DNA of 64,000 nucleotides from JBFWRK01 sp050248955 (GTDB lineage: Bacteria; Actinomycetota; Acidimicrobiia; Acidimicrobiales; Ilumatobacteraceae), in assembly GCA_050248955.1 (NCBI GenBank), contig JBFWRK010000016.1, forward strand, positions 48,934 through 112,933, in the 5' to 3' direction. Under the pieces are notes generated by a model. The model had not been told where the DNA came from, searched no databases, and saw only the letters and a program-made list of their open reading frames with translations. The position numbers and the translations under genes are program-made. Within the stretch, counting starts at the first letter, position 1, and the number at the start of each line of letters is the position of its first letter. This document shows positions 34,111-44,600 of the stretch, piece after piece.

Positions 34111-35508
34111 TCAGGTCGAGCGCGGCGCGCCCCGGCCGTCGACGGGCAGCCGCACGACGAAGCGGGCGCCACCGCCCGCGACGGACTCGATGGCGATGCT
34201 GCCGCCGCGGAGCTCGACGATCTCACGCGCGATCGCCAGCCCGAGCCCGACGCCGCCGGTCTCGCGGCTACGGGAATCGTCGAGCCGGGTGAAGCGTTCG
34301 AAGACGCGTTCTCGATCCTCTGCCGGAACGCCCGGTCCGTCGTCGGCGACCACGAGGATCGCGGCGTCGTCGCGCTCGGCGAGCTCGACGGCGATCCTCG
34401 TCCGCGCGTATCGGTTCGCGTTCTCGAGCAGGTTGCGGACGACCCGTGCGATCTGGTCGGCATCGGCACGCACCTCGACCGGCGACACCGCGGTGCCGTC
34501 GACCACGACTGACGCTCGCGGTCGCAGGCGGGTCACTTCCGCCCTCACGACGTCGTCGAGATCGATCGCTGCGCGCACGTGGTCGGCCGTCGCGCCGTCG
34601 GACCTCGCCAGGAACAGCAGATCCTGCACGAGCTTCGTCATCCGCCGGTTGTCCTCGACCAGCGCGCTCGCGGTGTCGGGCCACTCCGTCGCGTCGGGGT
34701 GGGCGAGCGCCACCTCGAGTTGGGCGAGGCTCGACGCGAGGGGGCTCTGGAGCTCGTGCGACGCATCCGCGACGAAGCGGCGCTGACGCTCGCTGGAGAA
34801 CTCGAGGCGGTCGAGCATCTCGTTCATCCCGCTCGCGAGGCGCCCGATCTCGTCATCGGTGCGCGGCAGGGGCACCCGTCGCCCGAGGTCGCGTGCGCTG
34901 ATGTCCTGCACCTCCTGGCGGATCGCGTCGACCGGGCGCAACGCCCGTCCGACGACGTACCAACTCGTGCCAGCCACGATCACGAGGAGCACGGGGAGGC
35001 CGATGAGCAAGATGGTGCGCACCGCGGCAACGCTCTCGTTCACCGGTTCGAGGCTGGCGGCGACGTAGACCGTGATCGACTCGCTCACCCCCTCGGCCCC
35101 GAAGGCGACGATGCGGAACGGGTCGCCCGCCTCGTCCTCGATCGGCAGGCGGTCGGCGTCGCGAACCTCCGTGCGGCCCGGCTCGGGCCGGAGATCGCTG
35201 ATCGGTGCCGAGCCGATCACGTTGGCGCTCGCAGCGATGACCGCGCCACCGCCGTCGACGACCTGGACGACGGCTTCGTCGGCGACGGGCACGGCGAGCG
35301 TGGCGGGGAGCTCGCCCGACTGCACGAGACCGGCGACTTCTCGGGCGCGGACGCGCGCGGCGTCCTCGACGTTGTCTTCGAGGGCACGACGGAGCACGAA
35401 GAGGACGAGCAGCATGCCGACGACGAGGGCGCAGGCGACGACCGCGCATGCTGCGGCGGTCGTCCTCGCCCGGATCGTCGACAGCTGGGCGACGATCCGG
35501 CTAGCCAC
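34111..35508 (-). CDS. Two-component sensor histidine kinase
   Basis: A 465-residue membrane kinase with two helices (about 20-40 and 165-185) flanking an extracytoplasmic sensor. HAMP follows (about 185-240), then the H-box ADASHELQSPLASS (phosphorylated His), N-box NLLENANRYA and G boxes DDGPGVP and GGVGLGLAIA. It starts at GTG 35508, overlapping the response-regulator stop by 8 bases. It lies between the MacAB-like exporter and the PepSY gene, so it may sense envelope stress or a metal. Confidence 0.94.
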   Translation of the reverse strand: MASRIVAQLSTIRARTTAAACAVVACALVVGMLLVLFVLRRALEDNVEDAARVRAREVAGLVQSGELPATLAVPVADEAVVQVVDGGGAVIAASANVIGSAPISDLRPEPGRTEVRDADRLPIEDEAGDPFRIVAFGAEGVSESITVYVAASLEPVNESVAAVRTILLIGLPVLLVIVAGTSWYVVGRALRPVDAIRQEVQDISARDLGRRVPLPRTDDEIGRLASGMNEMLDRLEFSSERQRRFVADASHELQSPLASSLAQLEVALAHPDATEWPDTASALVEDNRRMTKLVQDLLFLARSDGATADHVRAAIDLDDVVRAEVTRLRPRASVVVDGTAVSPVEVRADADQIARVVRNLLENANRYARTRIAVELAERDDAAILVVADDGPGVPAEDRERVFERFTRLDDSRSRETGGVGLGLAIAREIVELRGGSIAIESVAGGGARFVVRLPVDGRGAPRST

Positions 35509-36178
35509 CGTCGGGATCCAACCGGTAGCCGACCAGTCGGACGGTCTGGATGCTCGATCGTCCGAACGGCGCGTCGAGCTTCTTGCGGAGGTAGCCGATG
35601 TAGACCTCCACGATGTTCGGGTCGCCGTCGAACGCGTAGTCCCAGACGTGGTCGAGGATCTCCGATTTGGAGAGGACCTCTCCGGCCCGCGACATCAGGA
35701 ACTCGAGCAGCGCGAACTGTCGCGGCGTGAGCTCGACCTCGACCTCGCCGCGCCAGCATCGGTGGCGGGCAGGGTCGAGCCTGAGGTCACCTGCGGTGAG
35801 CACGGTCGGTCGCGCTCGGCTTGCCCGCCTGATCAGTGCTCGGAGGTGGGCGACGAGCACGACGTAGGAGACCGGCTTGGTCAGGAAGTCGTCGGCACCG
35901 GTGTCGAGCGCCTCTGCATGGTCCTGCTCACCGTGCTTGGCGGTCAACATCAGGATCGGGGTCCAGATGTCGGCTGCCCGCAGATCAGCGCACACCTGGT
36001 AGCCGTTGCGGCGCGGCAGCATGATGTCGAGCACGACGGCGTCGTAGTCGTGCTCCCGCGCCAGCCACAGACCTTGCTCGCCGTCGTGCGCGACGTCGAC
36101 CGCGAAGCCATCCCGCTCGAGGCCGTGTTTCAACGCGCGGGCAAGGCGCTCTTCGTCCTCGACGAACAGCACCCTCAT
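35501..36178 (-). CDS. OmpR/PhoB-family response regulator
   Basis: A 225-residue regulator. The receiver domain begins MRVLFVEDEERLA; the phospho-acceptor Asp is in AVVLDIMLPRRNGY and the switch Lys in DDFLTKPV. The winged-helix DNA-binding domain has LTPRQFALLEFLMSRAGEVLSKSEIL and VYIGYLRKKLD. The ATG at 36178 is preferred over an upstream ATG at 36190 because it begins the domain. It is divergent from the PepSY gene, with a 98-base shared promoter region (36179-36276). Confidence 0.95.
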   Translation of the reverse strand: MRVLFVEDEERLARALKHGLERDGFAVDVAHDGEQGLWLAREHDYDAVVLDIMLPRRNGYQVCADLRAADIWTPILMLTAKHGEQDHAEALDTGADDFLTKPVSYVVLVAHLRALIRRASRARPTVLTAGDLRLDPARHRCWRGEVEVELTPRQFALLEFLMSRAGEVLSKSEILDHVWDYAFDGDPNIVEVYIGYLRKKLDAPFGRSSIQTVRLVGYRLDPDGG

Positions 36179-36276
36179 CAGGGAAAGCATGACACGACGG
36201 TCCAGCACCGACCGGCGGCGCACTCAGCGGGCTCTCAGGTTCGCTTGCGTAGGCTCGGGGTGAAAGGAGGCAGGTC

Positions 36277-36594
36277 ATGCATCGACGAACCATCATCATC
36301 GGCGTCGCCGCGCTCGGGGCCGTGGTCGGCATCGGCGGCGCGGCCTTCGCAGTCGCCACCGAGGACGACGAGGCTTCAGTGACCGGCCCAGGAGCCGAAG
36401 CGGCGATCGAAGCCGCACTCGCGGCGACGAACGGTGGGCGGGCGAACTCCGTGGAGCTCGACAACGAAGACGGCGCCACGTGGGAGGTCGAGGTCACCAA
36501 GCCCGATGGGGCGACCGTCGACGTCCGCCTCGACGAGGCCTACGGCGTCGTCGTCATCGAGGGCGATTCCGAAGGCGCGGACAGCGACGAGTAA
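36277..36594 (+). CDS. PepSY-domain exported protein
   Basis: A 105-residue protein with an N-terminal signal helix (TIIIGVAALGAVVGIGGAAFA) and a PepSY-like domain (AAIEAALAATNGG through WEVEVTKPDGATVDVRLDEAYGVVV). It probably faces the outside of the membrane. PepSY proteins next to two-component pairs often modulate the kinase. The ribosome site AAGGAGG is excellent. Its end may overlap the following lipoprotein gene out of frame. Confidence 0.85.
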   Translation: MHRRTIIIGVAALGAVVGIGGAAFAVATEDDEASVTGPGAEAAIEAALAATNGGRANSVELDNEDGATWEVEVTKPDGATVDVRLDEAYGVVVIEGDSEGADSDE

Positions 36595-37939
36595 GGCGCC
36601 GGCTCCACGGCGGGCGACGATCTCCCGAGCACTGCTCGGTCTCACAGTCTTCGTCGTTGCCGCGTGCGGCGACGACGACGGATCCCCGGGATCCGAGCAG
36701 GCGACGTGCGGCTTCGAGGGCAACACGGGCTGCCGTCCCGACGACGAACGCGTCGATGTGGCGGTGCCCACCTTCTCGAACCCGACGAGCATCACGAACC
36801 CCTACTTCTCCGTGAGCGGCCTCGAACAGGTGATCCAGCTGGGCGAGGAGGCCGGGAGCGTGGCCCGGAACGAGATCACCGTGCTGCCCGAGACGAGGGT
36901 GATCGACTGGAACGGCCAACAGGTCGAGACCGTCGTCTCACAGTTCATCGGATATCTCGACGGGCGCATCGTCGAGGGTGCTCTGGACTACTTCGCGCAG
37001 GCCGATGACGGCTCGGTGTGGTATTTCGGCGAGGACGTCGACAACTACGAGGACGGCGCGATCCTCGACCATGACGGCACCTGGCTGGCGGGCCGGGACG
37101 GGCTGCCCGGGATGATCATGCCGGCCCGGCCCGCCGTCGGCGTGGTGTTCCGGCCGGAGAACGTGCCTGGCATGGTGTTCGAGGAGGATGTCGTCGCTTC
37201 GATCAGCGAGGTCTTGGTCGGGCCGTCCGGTCAGATCAGTGGCGGTGTGCTCGTCGAGGAGCACCTCATGGATGGCGAGACCGAGCAGAAGGTCTACGCC
37301 GCCGGATACGGCGAGTTCCGGGCCCAGGCGGAGGACGAGCTCGTCACCGTCGCGCTCGCCGTGCCGACCGACGCCGCTGCCGACCCCGAACCGAGTGAGC
37401 TCAGGGAGATCACGAGTGGAGCGGGCGACGTGATGGATGCCCTCGACGCCGAGGACTGGGCGGCGGCCTCCGATGCGCTGCGGGCGATCACCACCGCGTG
37501 GAGCGCGTACCGGCAGCTCGGCGTGCCCGAGCTCCTCGATGAGCAGTTGACCACCGCGCTCGCCGCCCTCACCGAGGCCGTCGGCGCTCAGGATCGACCA
37601 GCAGCGGCGCAGGCGGCGATCGAGGTCAGCGGCGCCGGCCTCGACCTGGAGCTCCGGCACCGCCCCGTCGTCGAGATCGACCTCGCCCGTCTTGGACTGT
37701 GGGCTCGGCAGCTGATCGTCGACGCCGATGCCGACCAGCGCGGTGCCGTCCTCGGGGACGTCGTCGTCATCGACACGATCTGGACGCGCGCCGGCCACAG
37801 CGTCGACGCGGCTGATACCGGAGCCGTTGTGGCGCTCCTCGACGAGCTCCGAAGCGCAGCCGACCGTGGCGACGTCGCCGCTGCGCGGGAGGCGGCGACA
37901 TCGCTGTCGGTCACCGTCGCCGGTCTCCTTCCGTCGTGA
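36506..37939 (+). CDS. Putative lipoprotein, FAQDD/WYFGE family (start uncertain)
   Basis: A secreted lipoprotein with hydrophobic segment ALLGLTVFVVAACG (lipobox VAAC). A domain shared with the lipoprotein at 45201-46157 follows: FSNPTSITNPYFSVSG, then YFAQADDGSVWYFGEDVDNYEDG. A long acidic helical C-terminal region (from about 290) ends in SVTVAGLLPS. No ATG, GTG or TTG exists between the PepSY stop and the signal peptide. The nearest upstream ATG (36506) would add about 40 odd Ser/Arg-rich residues and overlap PepSY by 89 bases, so a non-standard start near 36600 is possible. It is convergent with the RND pump at 38003. Confidence 0.72.
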   Translation: MGRPSTSASTRPTASSSSRAIPKARTATSKAPAPRRATISRALLGLTVFVVAACGDDDGSPGSEQATCGFEGNTGCRPDDERVDVAVPTFSNPTSITNPYFSVSGLEQVIQLGEEAGSVARNEITVLPETRVIDWNGQQVETVVSQFIGYLDGRIVEGALDYFAQADDGSVWYFGEDVDNYEDGAILDHDGTWLAGRDGLPGMIMPARPAVGVVFRPENVPGMVFEEDVVASISEVLVGPSGQISGGVLVEEHLMDGETEQKVYAAGYGEFRAQAEDELVTVALAVPTDAAADPEPSELREITSGAGDVMDALDAEDWAAASDALRAITTAWSAYRQLGVPELLDEQLTTALAALTEAVGAQDRPAAAQAAIEVSGAGLDLELRHRPVVEIDLARLGLWARQLIVDADADQRGAVLGDVVVIDTIWTRAGHSVDAADTGAVVALLDELRSAADRGDVAAAREAATSLSVTVAGLLPS

Positions 37940-38002
37940 CGGCCGGCCAGGGCGCGCCTGGTCGCACCGGGGCACGGCGGCGAAGGTCACACATCGAGCG
38001 CA

Positions 38003-41000
38003 TCATCCCGCCGGCGCCGCGGCCGCCAGCCGCCCCGCCCGGCTCTTCGCGTACCGCAGGTACAACGGCGGCACGATGAACAGGTTGGCCAGGGTCGAGG
38101 TGACCAGGCCACCGAGGATGACGGTGGCCATCGGGTACTCGATCTCCTGGCCGGCGATGTCGCCCGTGACGATGAGCGGAACGAGGGCGAGGCCGGTGGC
38201 CAGCATCGTCATCAGGATCGGCGTCAAGCGCTCTTTGGCCCCCTGGATGACCAGGGCCGGTCCGAACGGCACGCCCTCCCGCTGCTCCAGGTGCTGGAAG
38301 TGGCTGATCAGCATGATGCCGTTCCGCGCGGTGATCCCCAACACGGTGAAGAACCCGACCAGTGACCCGATCGACAGCGTGCTGTTGGTCATGAAGGCCG
38401 CGAGCAGGCCGCCGACGAGGGCAATGGGCAGGGTGACGAGGTGCAGGACCACGTCCCGCCAGTTCTTGAACACGATCATGAGCAGGATGCTGATCCCGGC
38501 GAACGACACCACCGCGAAGCCGAGCAGTCGCCTGGATGCCGACTGCCGCTCGGCGTACACGCCGAGCACCTCGGCCCGGTGCTCGAGCGGGAAGTCGATG
38601 TCCTCGAGGCGCTCCTTCACCTCCCGGGCGACAGATCCCAGATCGCGTCCGTGCACCCCGGCGCCCACGTCGAGCCGGCGCACGCCCTGCTCGTGCTTGA
38701 TGAAGTTCGCCGTCGGCCGGATCGTCACCGAGGCGACGTCGCCGAGGTGGATCGGCGTCCCGCTCGGCGTGTCGATCGGCACGTTCAGGATGTCGTCGAT
38801 GCTGTCGCGCGCCTCGGGAACGCTCCACACCTGCACGTCGTAGGTCTTCCCGTCCCGGAAGATGTCCCCCACCTCCTCGCCCGACATGAGCGTCGCCGCG
38901 GCGCGGCGGACATCTCCGGGTTTGACCCCGTACTGCTGGGCCTTCGCGAGGTCGACTGCGACCTCGGCCTGAGGTACCACGGTCTGGAGCTCGATGTTCA
39001 CCTCGTCGACGCCCTCGATGTCGCTGAGCATCTCCCCGACCTCTTGCGCCTTGGCCCGCAGGACCTCGAGATCGGGCCCGAGGAGGCGGATCACGATGGG
39101 CTCGCTCTCTCCGCCGATCACCTCGCTGATCCGCTCCGTCAGGTAGGTCTCCACGTTGGTGAACATCCCCGGATACCCGGCGACGACCTCGTCGAGCTTG
39201 GCGCGCGTCTCGTCGTAGTCCGCCTTGGGGTCGACGCTGATCCAGTTCTCGCCGAAGTCCACGCCGGAGGTCTCCTCACCGAGGAGCGCCTGGCCGATGT
39301 GGGAGCCGAAGTTCCGCACGCCGGGGATCTGGCGCAGCTCCCTGCTCCCGGCGATGACGATGCGCCGCTCCTCCGGGAGGGACGTTCCCGGCTTGGACAG
39401 CCAGTGCATCAGGAAGTCCTGCTCCTTGAACTCCGGGAACAGCTCCTCGCCCAGCCGTGGGACGACGGCGATGCCGGCCACGGCGAGGACGCCGAGCGCG
39501 GCATACGCCGGGATCGGTTGGCGGACGATCGGCGAGATCATCCGCTCGTACCCGCCGCGCAGCAGTCTCGCCAGTGGGGACTCGTGGCGCTCGACCTTGG
39601 CCCGCGAGTACAGGATCAGGCTCAGCGCGGGCGTGCTGATGAGGGCCACGGCCAACGACACCATCACCGCAAGGGCGTACGTGGCGGCGAGCGGCTTGAA
39701 GAACGACCCGGTCAGGCTGTTGAGGAAGAACACCGGGATGAGCGTCATCACCTCGATGAACGAGGCGTACACGACGGCTCCGCGGACCTCGATGGAGGCA
39801 TCGAGGATGATCGCCGCCGTCGACGTGGTGCTCCCCTCCATCCGGGCTTGGCGCAGCCGCCGCACGATGTTCTCGACGTCGACGATCGCGTCGTCGACGA
39901 TCGCGCCGAGCGCGATCACCAGCCCGGCCAGCACCATGGTGTTGACGGTCGCCCCGCGGGCATACAGCACGAGCCCGGCCGCCACGAGCGACAGCGGCAT
40001 CGTGATGACGCTGATCAGCGCTGAGCGCCAGTCGTAGAGGAACAGGCCGAGCACCAGGATCACGAGCACCGCACCGAGGATGAGGGACTCGGTGAGGTGG
40101 TGGATCGCGAGCTCGACGAAGGTCGCGGGCCGGAAGATCGTCGTGTCGATCGTGACCCCGGTCAGGCCGGGTCGCATGTCGTCGATCGCCTTCTCGACGC
40201 CCTTGGTCACCTCGACCGTGTTACCCCAGGGCAACTTCTCGACCACCAGCATCAGACCGGGGCCGTCGTTGATGATCGCATCGCCGGCCAGTGCCGGGGC
40301 CTCCTGCACCACCCTGGCCACGTCGCCGATCCGCAGCGTCCGGCCGTCGCGCTCCGCCAGGGCGACCTGACCGAGGTCCTCCGCGGTGATGATCGGCAGC
40401 GCGTGGCGAACCCCGAGCCGCTGGTTGGGCGTCTCGATGAAGCCGCCGGTGCCGATGAAGCCGCCCTCGGCGAACTTCAGCAGCCCGGCGTCCAGCGCCT
40501 GGGAGGTGACCTCCATCAGATGGTCGAGCGTGACGCCGGATTCGGCCAGCTTCTCTGGTTCGGCCTCGACCTCGTAGGCCTTGATGCGCTCCCCCCACAT
40601 CGGGATGTTCGCCACGCCTGGCACCCGCAGCAGGCGGGCCCGGATCTTCCAGTAGGCCGTCATCGAGAGGTCCTCGAGCGACATGGTGTCCGAGGTCAGC
40701 CCGATCTTCATCACGCGGCTCGTGGCCGACAGCGGCTGCAGCATGATCGGCGGCGCCGCCCACGTGGGCAACGTGTTCTGCACCGTCGCCATGCGCTCTT
40801 GAACCAGCTGACGGGCGTGCATCTCGTCGGTCCCCAGCTTGAAGATGAGCTCGAGGGCGGACAGCTGAGGCGCGGACTTCGAGCGGATGATGTCGAGCCC
40901 GTCGATACCGGTGAAGGCCTGCTCCATGGGGATCGTGACCAGGCTCTCGACCTCCGAGGCGGTGAGGCCCAGGCAGGCCGTCTGGATCTGGACCCGCGGT

Positions 41001-41131
41001 GGCGCGAACTCGGGGAACACGTCCACGGGCATCTTCTGCAGCGAACCGAAGCCGAACACCATCAGCGCCAACGCGCCGGCGACGACCACGAAACGGAACC
41101 GCAGGCTCGTCTTGATGATCCAACGCATCAT
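38003..41131 (-). CDS. RND efflux permease, type A, cassette 1 (CusA/CzcA-related)
   Basis: A 1042-residue, 12-helix RND transporter with two large extracytoplasmic loops. It begins MMRWIIKTSLRFRF. The TM4 motif reads GAIVDDAIVDVEN (D413, D414), keeping the acidic proton-relay position of CusA-type pumps. Other hallmarks are PVDVFPEFAPPRV, TGGFIETPNQRLGV and ITARNGIMLISHFQHLE. Closely similar to the pump at 46154-49276. It is last in the order pump B, mini-adaptor, pump A, with a 20-base gap from the mini-adaptor. Metal ions or a lipid/drug could be the substrate; no clear methionine relay was seen. Confidence 0.9.
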   Translation of the reverse strand: MMRWIIKTSLRFRFVVVAGALALMVFGFGSLQKMPVDVFPEFAPPRVQIQTACLGLTASEVESLVTIPMEQAFTGIDGLDIIRSKSAPQLSALELIFKLGTDEMHARQLVQERMATVQNTLPTWAAPPIMLQPLSATSRVMKIGLTSDTMSLEDLSMTAYWKIRARLLRVPGVANIPMWGERIKAYEVEAEPEKLAESGVTLDHLMEVTSQALDAGLLKFAEGGFIGTGGFIETPNQRLGVRHALPIITAEDLGQVALAERDGRTLRIGDVARVVQEAPALAGDAIINDGPGLMLVVEKLPWGNTVEVTKGVEKAIDDMRPGLTGVTIDTTIFRPATFVELAIHHLTESLILGAVLVILVLGLFLYDWRSALISVITMPLSLVAAGLVLYARGATVNTMVLAGLVIALGAIVDDAIVDVENIVRRLRQARMEGSTTSTAAIILDASIEVRGAVVYASFIEVMTLIPVFFLNSLTGSFFKPLAATYALAVMVSLAVALISTPALSLILYSRAKVERHESPLARLLRGGYERMISPIVRQPIPAYAALGVLAVAGIAVVPRLGEELFPEFKEQDFLMHWLSKPGTSLPEERRIVIAGSRELRQIPGVRNFGSHIGQALLGEETSGVDFGENWISVDPKADYDETRAKLDEVVAGYPGMFTNVETYLTERISEVIGGESEPIVIRLLGPDLEVLRAKAQEVGEMLSDIEGVDEVNIELQTVVPQAEVAVDLAKAQQYGVKPGDVRRAAATLMSGEEVGDIFRDGKTYDVQVWSVPEARDSIDDILNVPIDTPSGTPIHLGDVASVTIRPTANFIKHEQGVRRLDVGAGVHGRDLGSVAREVKERLEDIDFPLEHRAEVLGVYAERQSASRRLLGFAVVSFAGISILLMIVFKNWRDVVLHLVTLPIALVGGLLAAFMTNSTLSIGSLVGFFTVLGITARNGIMLISHFQHLEQREGVPFGPALVIQGAKERLTPILMTMLATGLALVPLIVTGDIAGQEIEYPMATVILGGLVTSTLANLFIVPPLYLRYAKSRAGRLAAAAPAG

Positions 41132-41151
41132 GGCCCTGAACGCCCTTTCCG

Positions 41152-41601
41152 CTACTCGTCTTCGCCGACGCCGGTCTCGGCGCCGTACAGCTGCGGTGCT
41201 CCGGTCGTCACGACCTCCGTGCCGACCTCCGGCCCGTTCGAGAGGAAGGCGACACCGCCGTCGATGTGATCGACTTCGATGGCCGCACGCTCGAACGTCA
41301 GCTCATCCGACTTGATGAACGCCCAGGAACGGCCGTCGGGGTCGTACAGCACGGCTGCATAGGGGATCTGGGTCTCCGCCGTCCCGGAGGCGGTCTCGAC
41401 CAACGCGGTGTGGAGACCGATCCGCCTGGCCGCGTCGTCGGTGATCGTCACGCGCGCGAGGTCGGAACCGGCGATCGCCTCGACCGACGCCGGTCCATCG
41501 CCCTCCGGCTCGTCGGCTGCCGAGCTCCCGCAGGCGACCAGGGACACGCCGGCCAGGACTGCAAGGGTCCCCGCCCGACGCAGCTGCGTCCTTCCACGCA
41601 T
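41152..41601 (-). CDS. Mini-adaptor lipoprotein of the RND cassette 1
   Basis: A 149-residue lipoprotein (lipobox SLVAC, Cys24). The mature part resembles only the C-terminal, membrane-proximal section of RND adaptors such as CusB: VTITDDAARRIGLHTALVE, IPYAAVLYDPDGRSWAFI, FERAAIEVDHIDGGVAFL and GTEVVTTGAPQLYGAE. There is no lipoyl/hairpin part. The paralogue at 49330-49779 has the same length and layout. It is located between the two pumps with 18- and 20-base gaps and has a GAGGAG-type ribosome site. Likely docks on the outer face of the pump. Confidence 0.8.
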   Translation of the reverse strand: MRGRTQLRRAGTLAVLAGVSLVACGSSAADEPEGDGPASVEAIAGSDLARVTITDDAARRIGLHTALVETASGTAETQIPYAAVLYDPDGRSWAFIKSDELTFERAAIEVDHIDGGVAFLSNGPEVGTEVVTTGAPQLYGAETGVGEDE

Positions 41602-41619
41602 CGTGATCTCCTCTCGTGC

Positions 41620-44600
41620 TCAGCTCGCGCCCGCGGGCACGATCGCCAGCTCGGGCTCGTAGGGCCCCGGTCCGAAGTCCAACGGCACCGGTTCCTCCTG
41701 CGGCGCGTACCGCAGGTACAGCGCGGGGAGGACGAACAACGTGGCGATCGCCGATGTGACCATCCCGCCGACGATGACCCACGCCATCGGTTCGACGATC
41801 TCCTGCCCGGCGACGTCGCCGAAGGCGATTGCGGGCAGGAGCACGAGGGCCGTGGTGGAGATCGTCATGACGATTGGCGGCATCGACTCCCGTGCCGCCC
41901 GAGTGACGAGATCGACCCCGAGCTGCATGCCCTCCTCGGTGCGCAGTCGTCGGGCGTGACCAAGGAGCAGCACGCAGCTGCGTTGGGTGAGGGCCAGCAG
42001 CGCGAGCAGGCCCGCCACCGACGCCAGGGTCGCCGTGCCGCCGTCGAGCCACGCCGCTACAGCGCCTCCCGCCAACGCAACCGTCAGCGTCGCGAAGGCG
42101 ATGATCGCCAGTCGCCAGCTGCCGAAGGCGGCCTGCAGGAGCAGGAAGATGCCGATCGTGGCGGCGATCGCGAACGCGACGAGCCGCCACTGTGCGTCGC
42201 GCTGCTGGGAGAAGTCGTCGAGCAGTTCGGCGTGGTACTCGAGCGGGAAGTCGACCTGGGCGAGTTGGTCCTTCACGTCGCTCGTCACCGATCCGAGGTC
42301 GCGACCGCTGACGTCGACGGTCACATCGACGAAGCGGGAGATGTCCTCGTGCTGGATGCTCGGGGACGTCGCCCGCACCCGTACGTCGGCGACGTCGCCG
42401 AGGCGCATGTGACCGCCGTTCGGTGTGTCGATGAGCAGGTCCTGAACGCTGGAGGTGCTGTGGCGGGACTCGGGCGTGCTCCACACGACGACGTCGAACA
42501 CCTTCTGGTTCTCGAACAGGCTCCCCACCCGCAGTCCGGAGAGCAGGGTGACAGCGGCCCGGCGCACGTCGCCGGGTTTGACCCCGGCGGCCTTCGCCTT
42601 GACCAGGTCCACGGAGATCTCCATGGTCGGCTCGGCCGGCGCGGACGCGACGTCGGCGCGCGAGACACCGTCGAGGCCGGCCACGGCCCCGCGCACCTCC
42701 TCTGCCTTCTGGTGGAGCAGGTCCAGATCGGTGCCGAACAGCCGCACGGTGATCTCGTCCGTCGTCTGGGCGAGCACTCGGCTCATCTTGTCCTTGGAGT
42801 AGGTCGTCACCTCGTGACGGATGCCTGGGTAGCCGTCCACGACGTCCCGCACCGCGTTCAGCGTGCGCGCATAGTCCGCCGAGGGATCGACGCTGACCCA
42901 CATCTCCGCCGAATCGGCGCCGACCGGCGCGTCGCCGAGGGTGGCCTGACCGACCTGGGCACCCACGTCCAGCACCCCTGGTACGACCCGCAGCTCCTCG
43001 GCGGCGCGGGACGTGATGCGATCCATCTCGGGCAGCGACGTGCCGAACGGTGCGTCCCAGTGGATCATGAGGTTGGTGTCCTTGAGCGGCGGGAGCAGCG
43101 CCTTGTCCAGCCGGGGCACGACGAAGCCGGCCGCGAGGGCGAGGACGCCGACGGCGGCAAAGGCAGGAGCGGGCGTGCGGAGGGCCCGCGCAAGAGCGCG
43201 GTCGTACCCACGATGCAGCCATCCGACGACCTGCGACTGCTGACGCCCTGGCGCCCGCGAGAGCAGCAGCACGCAGAGCGCCGGCGTGACCGTCGTGGCC
43301 ACGACGAGCGACACCGCCACGGCCACGATCGAGGCCGCGGCCATCGGCTGATAGAAGGAATCACCCGACAGTCCGTCCATGAGCGCGATCGGCACGAGCG
43401 CCACGGCGAGCATGACCGTCGCCCAAGCGCCGGCGCGCCCGGCCTCGAGCGAGGCGCGGCGGACGATCCGGAGCCTCGATGGAGCGCGCGCCGCGGCGGT
43501 GTCGTCCGCAGCCAGGCGGCGCGCCGTTTCGTCGACGTTGACGATGGCATCGTGGACGATGGCGCCGAGGGCGAGCGTCAGCCCGGCCAGTACGACGACG
43601 TTGAACGTCCGTCCCGTCAGGTGGATCACCAGCGCTGCGACGAGCAGCGAGAGCACGATCGAGACGAGCGCGACGAGGGCGCTCCTCCAGCTGGACAGCA
43701 GCGCTAACAGCGCGAGCAGGAGCAGCACGGACGCCACCAGAACGGTCCGGGTGAGGTTGTCGACGGACTTCGCCGTGTAGGTCGCAGGACGGAAGATCGT
43801 CGAGTCCATGTCCAAGCCGTCGAGGCCGGGTCGCAGCGCGTCCAACGCTTCCTCGACGCCTTTGGTGACCTCTGCCGTGTTGGCGTAGGGCAGCTTGTCG
43901 ATGACGACCATGAAGCCGGCCAGACCGGCGTTCGGGCCGGTGATGACCGCGTCACCGATCAGCGGCTGGTGGTCTTCGACCACGGTCGCGACGTCGCCCA
44001 GCGTCAGCGAGCTGTCGGTCGCGTCGTCGATGGGGATCTGTGCGAGGTCTGCGGGGGCGATGATCGGCAGGTTGTGCTGGATGCCGATCCGCTGGCTCGG
44101 TGTGTCGATGAAGCCACCGGTCCCGGGGGACGAGGCTTCGAGGAAGGTCAGCGGAGAGACCCAGAGCGCGTTGCCGGCAGAGCTGATGATCTGCTCCAGC
44201 GAGACCCCCGTGTCCCGGAGCTTGGCCGGGTCCACCTGCACCTGCAGCTGCCGCTCCCGCTGACCCCAGATCGCCACGTTGGCGACGCCCGGCACGGCCA
44301 TGAGCCGAGGCCGGATCGTCCACCGGGCGAGGACGCCGATCTGCAGCGGCGAGAGCTCGGTGGAGGACAGCGAGATCATCGCCATCCGAGCGGTCGACGA
44401 CGTCGGCTGGAGCATCTGCGGCGGCTTCGACACCTGAGGCAGGCCCGCAGCCTGACTAATCCGCTCCTGCACCACCTGCCTGGCGCGGTAGAGGTCCGTG
44501 CCGGGCTCGAAGACCATCGTGATCGAGGACAGGCCCGGGACCGACCTGGACTGGATCGTGTCGAGCCAGGCGACGCCGTCCAACAAGTCCTGTTCCATCG

